Notes: generated from the sequence alone by a model not told the origin. A stretch of 5,503 bases of DNA from JAHJDS01 sp964569795 (GCA_964569795.1 CAZMVB010000069.1:1-5503), one strand, 5' to 3'. Counted from the stretch's first letter, positions 1 through 4,508 are shown. Translations and numbers: made by a program.

Positions 1-140
1 CCAGTCTCCACCTTTGGAACCGTGTGAACAACCTCTTTAGCAATTACACCTAGGGGGCTCGGGGGACTGGGCGAAGTCCCCCGCAACATAACAATCCTAC
101 CCAACAATTCAGCCATGTCGGCCATGAGGGCTAAGAACAT
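1..140 (-). CDS. possible 5' end of a minus-strand gene, partial at the left edge, unknown product
   Basis: Read on the minus strand, an open frame begins at ATG 140-138 and stays open to the window edge (46 codons plus two bases). A good ribosome binding site, AGGTGG at 153-148, lies 7 bases upstream of the ATG. The frame begins MFLALMADMAELLGRIVMLR, passes through a Ser/Pro-rich stretch, then reads GVIAKEVVHTVPKVET, which has the look of real protein. I do not recognise the family. An in-frame ATG with no binding site lies 30 bases further upstream. The doubt is that the Ser/Pro-rich stretch coincides with a strong palindrome (60-83), so this could be non-coding repeat DNA that happens to be open. 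If real, it is divergent from the small membrane protein gene at 290. Confidence 0.3.
   Translation of the reverse strand, partial: MFLALMADMAELLGRIVMLRGTSPSPPSPLGVIAKEVVHTVPKVET
60..83. repeat. GC-rich 9-bp stem-loop
   Basis: CGGGGGACT at 60-68 is the exact reverse complement of AGTCCCCCG at 75-83, with a 6-base loop (69-74). It stands out as GC-rich in a less GC-rich stretch. Neither side carries a T run, so a classical intrinsic terminator is not supported. It may be a palindromic repeat unit or a structured part of a minus-strand transcript. Confidence 0.55.
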
Positions 141-220
141 TATTTTGCCACCTGTGCTGTCAGAACACATACAATCAAGCTATCCGATACACCTCACCCT
201 TGTCAGAAAAACGTTGAGAT

Positions 221-249
221 TTGAGACTCGCTGTGCTAACTATTTAAAT
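221..249 (+). promoter_or_regulatory. candidate sigma-70 promoter for the first small membrane protein
   Basis: TTGAGA (221-226) matches the -35 consensus at five of six positions. It is followed after 17 bases by TTAAAT (244-249), which matches the -10 consensus at four of six. TTGAGA also occurs directly before it at 214-219. Transcription would start near 256, giving a leader of about 34 bases before the ATG at 290. No other good pair is visible in this gap. Confidence 0.35.
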
Positions 250-289
250 GAAGGCGGTTCTTTCTGCAAGGACCGTGAGGGGGGAGATA

Positions 290-490
290 ATGACAGACAA
301 ACACTGGGACATTATCTGCTTTGTTGGCGGTGCTGTCTGCTTTGTTGGCGGTATAGCCATGGCTGCTACCGGTGCGGGACTATTTTATAAGTATTATGAT
401 AATAAGTGTGCCGGAGTTTCGCTTATTGCGGTGGGTGTAGCCCTGCTGGCCTTTGGTGTGCTTCGGTATTGGTGGAAGAAAAGAGATTAG
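290..490 (+). CDS. small two-helix membrane protein, paralog A
   Basis: This 66-residue protein is predicted to span the inner membrane twice, at about residues 8-27 and 43-60. It ends in an aromatic-basic tail, WWKKRD, which suggests both termini face the cytoplasm. The first helix carries a tandem heptad, CFVGGAV then CFVGGIA (residues 10-23), forming a GG-x5-GG glycine zipper of the kind used for helix packing or oligomerisation. An ATG at 248 is in frame, but I chose 290 because a purine-rich GAGGGGGGAG lies just upstream and because the paralog at 1400 begins with the same MTD-x-x-WD sequence. It matches that paralog at 19 of the first 23 and 14 of the last 19 residues, and has about five extra residues between the helices (including C40). 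I recognise no named family. A regulatory, holin-like or toxin-like peptide is possible but unproven. Confidence 0.75.
   Translation: MTDKHWDIICFVGGAVCFVGGIAMAATGAGLFYKYYDNKCAGVSLIAVGVALLAFGVLRYWWKKRD
315..352 (+). repeat. 17-bp direct repeat inside paralog A
   Basis: TCTGCTTTGTTGGCGGT occurs at 315-331 and again at 336-352, a period of 21 bases or seven codons. It encodes the repeated CFVGG unit of the first membrane helix. The perfect DNA identity suggests a recent duplication or conversion within the gene. In paralog B the corresponding DNA units have diverged although the protein repeat is kept. Confidence 0.7.
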
Positions 491-662
491 CTGGCCGATT
501 TATTGCTGGTAATGTTCAAGAGGCTTCAGACCGTGGTTGTATTCTTAGTTGCCAGTTGTTTATAGTGGCGGTAGTGCTAGCTTTTGTGGATTTTCTTTTT
601 CGGGAGGCACAGTTGTTTATAATCGTACTAGTAGTTCTTAACCCTGTCCATGGGGGTTTGTT
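491..662. other. 172-bp gap before the HEPN candidate: possible promoter and 12-bp direct repeat
   Basis: No convincing gene is present. CAGTTGTTTATA occurs twice, at 553-564 and 610-621, 57 bases apart, and each copy runs into a -10-like hexamer: TATAGT (561-566) and TATAAT (618-623). For the first, TTGTAT (537-542) is a possible -35 with an 18-base spacer. The second has a perfect -10 but only a T-rich stretch at the -35 position. The repeat could mark twin promoters or a regulator binding site for the downstream gene. Confidence 0.4.
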
Positions 663-1223
663 ATGTCAACAGGAATCAAACTTTCAAGCTCAACTACGGT
701 TGAGAAATATCAGGACATGAAGAGTGCTTACGACAAGGAAGGAATTGCAGATTTCGTCCTGGAGAGGTTTACTGAGCGGTATATCAAACCATTGCGTGTT
801 TGTCGTGAACGGAAGCACGGTTTCTGCACGATGGCTATATGTTGCTTGATGATCGAAGCGTTGGAATCATTTTGGTGCGGCTGGCCCGATTCAACAAGAC
901 GTAGCAAAGAAGCTTTCTGTAGCTTCTTCGACAGAAGCCCTAATTTGTCTGTATTTCAAGACTACGCCGGTGATTTCTATAAGAATGTACGGTGTGGAAT
1001 ACTACACCAAGCCGAAACCAGAAATGGATGGCGTATTCGTAGGGACGGTCTATTGTTTAATCCAGAGACCAAAACAATAAATGCAACGAAATTCCATGAT
1101 CAAATGGAGAAGTGTTTGCAAAATTACGTCGGCATGCTCAAAGAGTCGGATTGGGAGGAAGATATATGGAATAATCTCCAAGAAAAGATGAAATCGATTA
1201 TCACTAATTGCGAAGCCGTGTAA
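663..1223 (+). CDS. HEPN-like domain protein, putative ribonuclease (186 aa)
   Basis: This soluble, mostly helical 186-residue protein has no signal peptide or membrane segment. Its clearest mark is FYKNVRCGILHQAET (residues 105-119), containing R110-x4-H115. That fits the R-x(4-6)-H signature of HEPN domains, where the Arg and His form an RNase active site across a dimer in many toxin, abortive-infection and CRISPR-associated proteins. A hydrophobic helix at 55-72 (TMAICCLMIEALESFW) would be an earlier helix of the bundle. The region after the motif (GWRI, INATKF, LQNYVGMLK) would form the later helices. Nine cysteines in 186 residues is high. The start at 663 has only a weak GGGGG (652-656) upstream; the next in-frame ATG, at 717, has no better site. 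The gene lies between two paralogous membrane-peptide genes on the same strand. The HEPN call rests on the motif and helical character and could fail a profile search; RNase activity is inferred. Confidence 0.65.
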   Translation: MSTGIKLSSSTTVEKYQDMKSAYDKEGIADFVLERFTERYIKPLRVCRERKHGFCTMAICCLMIEALESFWCGWPDSTRRSKEAFCSFFDRSPNLSVFQDYAGDFYKNVRCGILHQAETRNGWRIRRDGLLFNPETKTINATKFHDQMEKCLQNYVGMLKESDWEEDIWNNLQEKMKSIITNCEAV

Positions 1224-1236
1224 GATGGGGCATCTT
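1222..1236 (+). other. short hairpin at the stop codon of the HEPN candidate
   Basis: AAGATG (1222-1227) and CATCTT (1231-1236) pair perfectly around a GGG loop. The hairpin overlaps the TAA stop at 1221-1223. It has no following T run and a short stem, so at most it is a weak terminator or an mRNA 3' end stabiliser. Confidence 0.3.
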
Positions 1237-1313
1237 CCCTAATGGTCACGAGTGGAGCTTGGCCCCTTCCTGCATACTTATTTGTGACAAGACGGCGCCG
1301 AAAATTATTTTCC

Positions 1314-1339
1314 GTCAACTCGTTGACCTTCCGTATAAT
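1314..1339 (+). promoter_or_regulatory. perfect 14-bp palindrome next to a TATAAT box, candidate operator and promoter
   Basis: GTCAACTCGTTGAC (1314-1327) is two exact 6-bp half sites around TC. Seven bases later comes a consensus -10 hexamer, TATAAT (1334-1339). The palindrome therefore occupies the spacer of any promoter using this -10, where a bound regulator could block polymerase. No good -35 sits at the right distance (1311-1316 is TCCGTC), so an activator or a different arrangement is possible. The gene served would be the small membrane protein at 1400, about 60 bases downstream. Confidence 0.4.
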
Positions 1340-1383
1340 TTTGTTGTTTTTTGCTTGGGATTAAGAGATACATAACTATAAGA

Positions 1384-1393
1384 AAGGAGGGGG
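1384..1393 (+). promoter_or_regulatory. strong ribosome binding site of paralog B
   Basis: The purine run AAGGAGGGGG contains a full AGGAGG core and lies 6 bases before the ATG at 1400. It is much stronger than the site before the HEPN candidate and fixes the start of the second small membrane protein. By analogy it also supports the ATG at 290 for paralog A. Confidence 0.7.
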
Positions 1394-1399
1394 AATATA

Positions 1400-1585
1400 A
1401 TGACTGATGAACAGTGGGATGTCATATGTTTTGTTGGAGGGGCTGTAGTCTTTGTTGGCGGCATAGCGTGGACTGCCATCGTGTGGAGATCGGTTTATGC
1501 CCTAATCGGCCTTGCCGCTATTATGGTGGGCGTGGCCCTGCTAACTTATGGCGTACTTCGACATTGGTGGAAGAAAAAAACGTAG
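1400..1585 (+). CDS. small two-helix membrane protein, paralog B
   Basis: This 61-residue protein has two hydrophobic helices (about residues 8-29 and 33-54) and a C-terminal RHWWKKKT tail, suggesting a hairpin in the inner membrane with both ends inside. The first helix keeps the double FVGG (residues 11-14 and 18-21), a GG-x5-GG glycine zipper. It is a paralog of the protein at 290-490. The N-terminal helix, the VGVALL and GVLR segments and the WWKK tail are conserved, while the loop between helices is about five residues shorter and unrelated. The start is fixed by a strong ribosome binding site. It follows the HEPN candidate by 176 bases and probably has its own promoter (TATAAT at 1334). 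The stop is 2 bases before a large inverted repeat. I recognise no named family. Confidence 0.75.
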   Translation: MTDEQWDVICFVGGAVVFVGGIAWTAIVWRSVYALIGLAAIMVGVALLTYGVLRHWWKKKT

Positions 1586-1587
1586 TC

Positions 1588-1659
1588 GTGTAGGGTGGGG
1601 CCGTGCCCCACCGATTTATATCTGTATCAAGCTTGGTGGTGCAAGGCCCCACCCTACAC
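1588..1659. repeat. REP-like inverted repeat, possible bidirectional terminator
   Basis: GTGTAGGGTGGGGCC (1588-1602) is repeated as its exact reverse complement at 1645-1659, a perfect 15-bp outer pair. Inside the left arm, GGTGGGGC (1594-1601) can instead pair with GCCCCACC (1605-1612) around a 3-base loop. On the right, GGTGG (1635-1639) can pair with CCACC (1649-1653). Two alternative hairpins plus a long outer stem is the layout of REP/BIME-type elements. It fills the gap between two convergent genes (stops at 1585 and 1665) and could end transcription from both sides, although T runs are lacking. It also coincides with the change in base composition. Confidence 0.65.
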
Positions 1660-1664
1660 TGCCT

Positions 1665-2660
1665 TCAAGTCTGTTGGCGGACCGGCCAATCCTCCAGCGC
1701 CGTCATGCCGGCCAGGCTGGAGGCCAGGGCCACGCCTCGGATGATCGCCCGGGTCATGCAGTCGGCCGCGGCCCGGCCCAACTCGGTCAGGGCCGGGGCC
1801 GTGGGCGCCGAGGCCATGCCCGGCATCTCGGGCAGGTCCTTCTTGCCCGTGGCCAAAGCAAAGATGGTGTCCCCGTCAAACATGGTGTGGGCCGGACGGA
1901 TGGCCCGGGCCAGGCCGTCCTGGGCCATTTGCGCCACCTTGGTCGCCTCGGCCTTGGTCAGCCGGGCGTCCGTGGCCACCAGGCCGATGGTCGTCTGGGC
2001 ACCGGGCACGGGGATGATCGGCGGCGGCGGATCGACCTCCCTCAACACCGCCGGGCCGAACTCGTCGCCCACTTGCAGCCGCAGTTCCCACGGCCGGCCT
2101 GAGACCGGATCGATCACCGAACCTAATGAATTGACCGCCACCAGGGCGCCGACCGTGATGCCCATGGCCAAAACTTCGCTGGCCGTGCCCAGGCCGCCCT
2201 TGATCCCGCCGGCCAGGGCCCCGGTCCCGGCCCCGACCGTGCCCATGGCCGGGGGGTCGGTGGTGGCCGCGGCCGCGGCCTGGTAGCCCCAGTCGGCGTT
2301 TACCTTCGGCCGGCCGGCCGGGCCCCGGCCCAGGTCGAACAGGATCGCCGCCGGAACGATCGGGGCGACCATCATCCCCAGGTCAAACCCCCAGCCCTTC
2401 TCGGCCAGATAGTTGACCACCCCGTCGGCCGCGGACAGGCCATAGACCGAGCCACCGCTCAGGCAGATCGCCTGGACTTTCTCGACCAGGTTGACCGGGT
2501 CCAGCAGGTCGGTCTCCCGGGTCCCGGGCGCCGCCCCCCGGACGTCCACCCCGGCCACCGCCCCCTCGGGGCAGATGACGACCGTCGTGCCGCTGACCGC
2601 CTCGAGGTCAGTGTAATGCCCGACCAGCAGGCCGGATACTTCGCACAAAGTGTTTTTCAC
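1665..2660 (-). CDS. P1 family peptidase (S58, DmpA/NylC-like N-terminal nucleophile hydrolase)
   Basis: This is a cytosolic self-processing hydrolase of the S58 family, whose members act as aminopeptidases, beta-peptidases or amide hydrolases (DmpA, BapA, NylC). Numbered from the longer start at 2690, family landmarks are SGLLVGHYTD (19-28), the Gly-rich CLSGGSVYGLSAADG (76-90), GAGTGALAGGIKGGLGTAS (153-171, with K164), VAVNSLG (184-190), TTIGLVATDARLTKAEA (233-249) and HTMFDGDTIFALATG (268-282). Thr233 is the expected N-terminal nucleophile after self-cleavage. D272 and D274 lie 39 and 41 residues after it, the spacing I recall for NylC (T267, D306, D308). The residue before the Thr is Gln232, where Asn is usual. 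I chose GTG at 2660-2658 because AGAGGA lies 5-6 bases upstream; ATG at 2690 adds ten residues but lacks a binding site. The exact substrate is unknown. The gene is 86 bases downstream of the NTF2-like gene on the same strand. Confidence 0.9.
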   Translation of the reverse strand: MKNTLCEVSGLLVGHYTDLEAVSGTTVVICPEGAVAGVDVRGAAPGTRETDLLDPVNLVEKVQAICLSGGSVYGLSAADGVVNYLAEKGWGFDLGMMVAPIVPAAILFDLGRGPAGRPKVNADWGYQAAAAATTDPPAMGTVGAGTGALAGGIKGGLGTASEVLAMGITVGALVAVNSLGSVIDPVSGRPWELRLQVGDEFGPAVLREVDPPPPIIPVPGAQTTIGLVATDARLTKAEATKVAQMAQDGLARAIRPAHTMFDGDTIFALATGKKDLPEMPGMASAPTAPALTELGRAAADCMTRAIIRGVALASSLAGMTALEDWPVRQQT

Positions 2661-2663
2661 AGG

Positions 2664-2672
2664 ATTCCTCTT
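2664..2672 (-). promoter_or_regulatory. ribosome binding site supporting the GTG start of the S58 peptidase
   Basis: On the minus strand AAGAGGAAT places an AGAGGA core 5-6 bases before GTG 2660-2658. The alternative ATG at 2690 is preceded by GACTGGCCG, which is not a good site. The site lies inside the longer reading frame, so it decides between the two starts. Confidence 0.55.
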
Positions 2673-2724
2673 GATTTGAATCGCAGTCATCGGCCAGTCG
2701 GCGGAGTCCCGTTAATAAATATCT

Positions 2725-2750
2725 CTGACGCTTGATGCCGCCGGCGTCAG
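2725..2750 (-). terminator. weak stem-loop at the end of the NTF2-like gene
   Basis: CTGACGC (2725-2731) pairs with GCGTCAG (2744-2750) across a 12-base loop. On the minus strand the stem includes the stop codon of the NTF2-like gene (2749-2747) and is followed by an A/T-rich stretch, AGATATTTATTAA, rather than a clean T run. It may cause partial termination between this gene and the S58 peptidase. Confidence 0.3.
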
Positions 2751-3226
2751 TCGCTCCCGTGGGGAATCCTGGACAGGTGAAGCTGGACCACCCGCCAGAC
2801 CCCGGCCTTTTTGACCAGCACCCCGGACAGGCGCAGTTTGGCCGTGACCGTCCGGCCCCGATCGGTCCGGGAGGACATTACTCGCGTCGTGAACCAGCAC
2901 ACCCGGCTGCTGCGGCCGGCCGAGAGCAGCTTGTACACGTTCCTGGTCTGGCCCGGCTGGGCGAAAATGGACTTGAACCAGCCCCGAATGGCCGCCCGGC
3001 CGATGAAGACCCGGGGGGCCGAGTGATCGATGACCACCGCGTCCGGCGCGTACAGGGCCATGACCGCGTTCAGGTCCCGGGCAATGAAGGCCTTGTTGTG
3101 CGCGTTCAGCATCCGCTGGGCCACCACCCGGGGGGCATACACCGGCGTGACCGCCAGGGCCGTAACCGGCAGAGACAGGGCCAGGACCGCCATCAACACC
3201 AACAGTACGATATTCCGCGATTTCAT
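2747..3226 (-). CDS. exported NTF2/SnoaL-like protein (DUF4440 type)
   Basis: This 159-residue protein has a Sec signal peptide (basic MKSRN, hydrophobic IVLLVLMAVLALSLPV, cleavage after ALA at residue 25), so it should be periplasmic or secreted. The mature part has the pattern of a single NTF2-like cone domain. NAHNKAFIARDLNAVMALYA (41-60) forms the N-terminal helices, DAVVIDHS (62-69) a strand, GRAAIRGWFKSIF (76-88) the next helix, and RLSGVLVKKAGVWRVVQLHL (132-151) the closing strands. The family includes enzymes, binding proteins and many with no known ligand, so no reaction can be named. The start at 3226 is secured by AGGAGG (3238-3233) 6 bases upstream and by the signal peptide. An in-frame extension to 3313 would bury that signal and lacks a binding site. 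It is followed on the same strand by the S58 peptidase. Confidence 0.8.
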   Translation of the reverse strand: MKSRNIVLLVLMAVLALSLPVTALAVTPVYAPRVVAQRMLNAHNKAFIARDLNAVMALYAPDAVVIDHSAPRVFIGRAAIRGWFKSIFAQPGQTRNVYKLLSAGRSSRVCWFTTRVMSSRTDRGRTVTAKLRLSGVLVKKAGVWRVVQLHLSRIPHGSD

Positions 3227-3311
3227 TTCACCCCTCCTAACCCTGCAGACAGAATCGCCCCTGGGGCGCGGCTTGCGCCTGGGGGCCGGGACTCTCCGCG
3301 AACACACCGCC

Positions 3312-3339
3312 ATGTTATCATGAACAATCGCCGGATCAA
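3312..3339 (-). promoter_or_regulatory. candidate extended -10 promoter for the NTF2-like gene
   Basis: On the minus strand TTGATC (3339-3334) is followed after 16 bases by TAACAT (3317-3312). The -10 is preceded by TG plus one base, the extended -10 arrangement. Transcription would start near 3305, giving a leader of about 80 bases. The leader contains a small stem, GGCGC (3265-3269) with GCGCC (3275-3279). Confidence 0.35.
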
Positions 3340-3386
3340 CTTCATTTCAATTGACCGGCGTCCCGGTGACGACCCGGCGTTAAGGG

Positions 3387-3416
3387 GCGACTTACGGTCG
3401 GGCCGTCGGCTATAAT
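3387..3416 (+). promoter_or_regulatory. candidate promoter of the DUF6599/DUF362 operon
   Basis: A perfect -10 hexamer TATAAT lies at 3411-3416 within a short A/T-rich patch of an otherwise GC-rich region. The only -35-like sequence is GCGACT (3387-3392), three of six matches, with an 18-base spacer, so activation by a regulator is possible. It would give a leader of roughly 90 bases before the ATG at 3516. Confidence 0.45.
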
Positions 3417-3445
3417 TACAAAATATAGGGTCTCTCGAACCCCGA

Positions 3446-3484
3446 GGGACGGCTGCCGGGGACCCAGCCCCGGCCGGGCGTCCC
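3446..3484 (+). promoter_or_regulatory. strong stem-loop in the leader of the DUF6599-like gene
   Basis: GGGACG (3446-3451) pairs with CGTCCC (3479-3484). Inside this, GCCGGGG (3455-3461) pairs with CCCCGGC (3468-3474) around a 6-base loop. It lies between the putative promoter and the ATG, about 30 bases before the start. With no T run after it, it is more likely a structured 5' leader than a terminator. No known riboswitch class is recognised. Confidence 0.4.
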
Positions 3485-3515
3485 GCTCCGACCGCGGCTC
3501 AACAGGGTCAAGGCC

Positions 3516-4496
3516 ATGGCCAGATTGTCTTTATTGACGACCATCCTGACTGGTATAATTGTCCTTACCCCGGCATTTTCAGGAGCGGCCGCCGCCATGA
3601 CGGCTCCAGTCCTTCCCAAGAAGATCGGCGCCTGGACCAGGCCCGACTCGCCCCGTCTGATCGACGCGACCAACATCTTCAAGTACATGGACGGCGCGGG
3701 GGAACTGTACCTGGGCTACCGGTTCCAGCGGCTCGAGGTGTACGAGTACCAGGGCCGGGGTGCCGCCAAGATTTTGCTGGAGATTTATTACCTGGAGACC
3801 CCGGACGACGCCTTTGGCCTTCTTTCCCTGGACTGGGGCGGGCAGCCGGTCTCACTGGACGGCTCGACGCCGGCCAAGCCAGGGGTGTTTTCGCTGGCCC
3901 ATCCCCCTGGGGCGCTCTACGGCAAGGGCCTGCTGCGACTCCGGGCGGGCCGCATCTATGCCCGCATCCTGGCCTCCCGGGAGACCCCGGCGGCGAAACG
4001 GGCCGTACTGGCCCTGGGCCGAGCCATCGCCAGCGGCCGCCGGCCGGGCCCGGTGCCGGGTCTGATCCGGGAACTGCCCGCCAATATCGGCCCCGCCTGG
4101 AAGCTGCGCCCGGACCGGGTCAGTTTCTTCCGCTCCTACCTGGTCCTGAACAACGCCTATTACCTCAGCCACCACAACATCCTGGACCTGAACCACTCGG
4201 TCGAGGCCGTCCTGGCCCCCTACGAGCGGACCGGGGTCGGGCGGCGCGGCCGGATCCAGTTCCTGGTGGTCAAGTACCCCCAAAAAGACCTGGCCCGCCG
4301 GGCCCTGCGCCGGTTCCATGACGCCTACCTGCACGAGCACCAGGGGCAATTCACCGGCGGCCCCGCCAGTTTCAAGGTCGAGGACGGCTGGCTGGCCTAT
4401 GGGCTCAAGGATCGATACGCCCTGATCGTGTTCCAATCACCGGATCAGGACACTGCCCAAAGGCTGATCCAGAAAACCGGGTCTCGTCTGCCATGA
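3516..4496 (+). CDS. exported DUF6599-like protein
   Basis: This 326-residue protein has an N-terminal Sec signal (hydrophobic LLTTILTGIIVLTPAF, Ala-rich end near residue 27), so it is probably periplasmic. The mature part fits my memory of DUF6599. It has an early K-x-x-G-A-W segment (36-40), NIFKYMDGAGELYLGYRF (53-70), ILLEIYYLETPDDAFGLLSL (86-105, a strand followed by the D-D-A-F-G motif) and a later IQFLVVKYP strand (247-255). The C-terminal part repeats similar elements (FKVEDGWLAY, RYALIVFQS), suggesting two related halves. No catalytic motif or cysteine-rich cluster is visible and the family has no known activity. The ATG at 3516 is only modestly supported by AGGG/AAGG upstream, but later starts would remove the signal peptide. 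The stop is 12 bases before the Tat-exported DUF362 gene, so the two are very probably co-transcribed. Confidence 0.72.
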   Translation: MARLSLLTTILTGIIVLTPAFSGAAAAMTAPVLPKKIGAWTRPDSPRLIDATNIFKYMDGAGELYLGYRFQRLEVYEYQGRGAAKILLEIYYLETPDDAFGLLSLDWGGQPVSLDGSTPAKPGVFSLAHPPGALYGKGLLRLRAGRIYARILASRETPAAKRAVLALGRAIASGRRPGPVPGLIRELPANIGPAWKLRPDRVSFFRSYLVLNNAYYLSHHNILDLNHSVEAVLAPYERTGVGRRGRIQFLVVKYPQKDLARRALRRFHDAYLHEHQGQFTGGPASFKVEDGWLAYGLKDRYALIVFQSPDQDTAQRLIQKTGSRLP

Positions 4497-4502
4497 AGGG
4501 GG
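4497..4502 (+). promoter_or_regulatory. ribosome binding site of the DUF362 gene
   Basis: AGGGGG lies 6 bases before the ATG at 4509 and begins one base after the preceding stop codon (4494-4496). This close arrangement allows reinitiation or coupling of translation between the two operon genes. Confidence 0.6.
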
Positions 4503-4508
4503 AACGTC

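Noticed and set aside
115..390. 91-residue plus-strand frame
   Set aside because: No ribosome binding site at its ATG, and it overlaps the better-supported small membrane gene at 290 in another frame; it reads that gene as a Cys/Leu-rich string (LLCWRCCLLCWR), a frameshift artefact.
512..565. 17-codon mini-frame MFKRLQTVVVFLVASCL resembling a truncated lipoprotein signal
   Set aside because: It stops at TAG with no continuation in any frame and has only a weak upstream site; too short to support, though a decayed gene remnant cannot be excluded.
406..720. 104-residue plus-strand frame with hydrophobic stretches
   Set aside because: Overlaps the end of paralog A and the start of the HEPN candidate, has no binding site, and its hydrophobic part comes from the T-rich intergenic DNA.
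1124..1318. 64-residue minus-strand frame antisense to the end of the HEPN candidate
   Set aside because: It would need a TTG start with no binding site, and about half of it is antisense to a better gene.
2257..2282. GC-rich near-palindromic GGCCGCGGCC-type tract as a possible regulatory repeat
   Set aside because: It is explained by a run of alanine codons (the AAAAA around residues 138-142) in the S58 peptidase.
1603..2286. 227-residue plus-strand frame opposite the S58 peptidase
   Set aside because: The minus strand matches a well-known family along its whole length; this frame is the GC-rich antisense shadow.
3227..3313. N-terminal extension of the NTF2-like protein to 3313
   Set aside because: The extension is Arg/Pro-rich, would place the signal peptide internally, and lacks a ribosome binding site, whereas AGGAGG sits 6 bases before the ATG at 3226.
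2732..3415. 227-residue plus-strand frame opposite the NTF2-like gene
   Set aside because: Pro/Arg/Gly-rich composition typical of antisense GC-rich DNA; the opposite strand has a signal peptide, a strong ribosome binding site and a recognisable fold.
3852..4436. 194-residue minus-strand frame opposite the DUF6599-like gene
   Set aside because: Val/Gln/Gly/Ala-rich antisense shadow of a family-like plus-strand gene, with no supporting start site.
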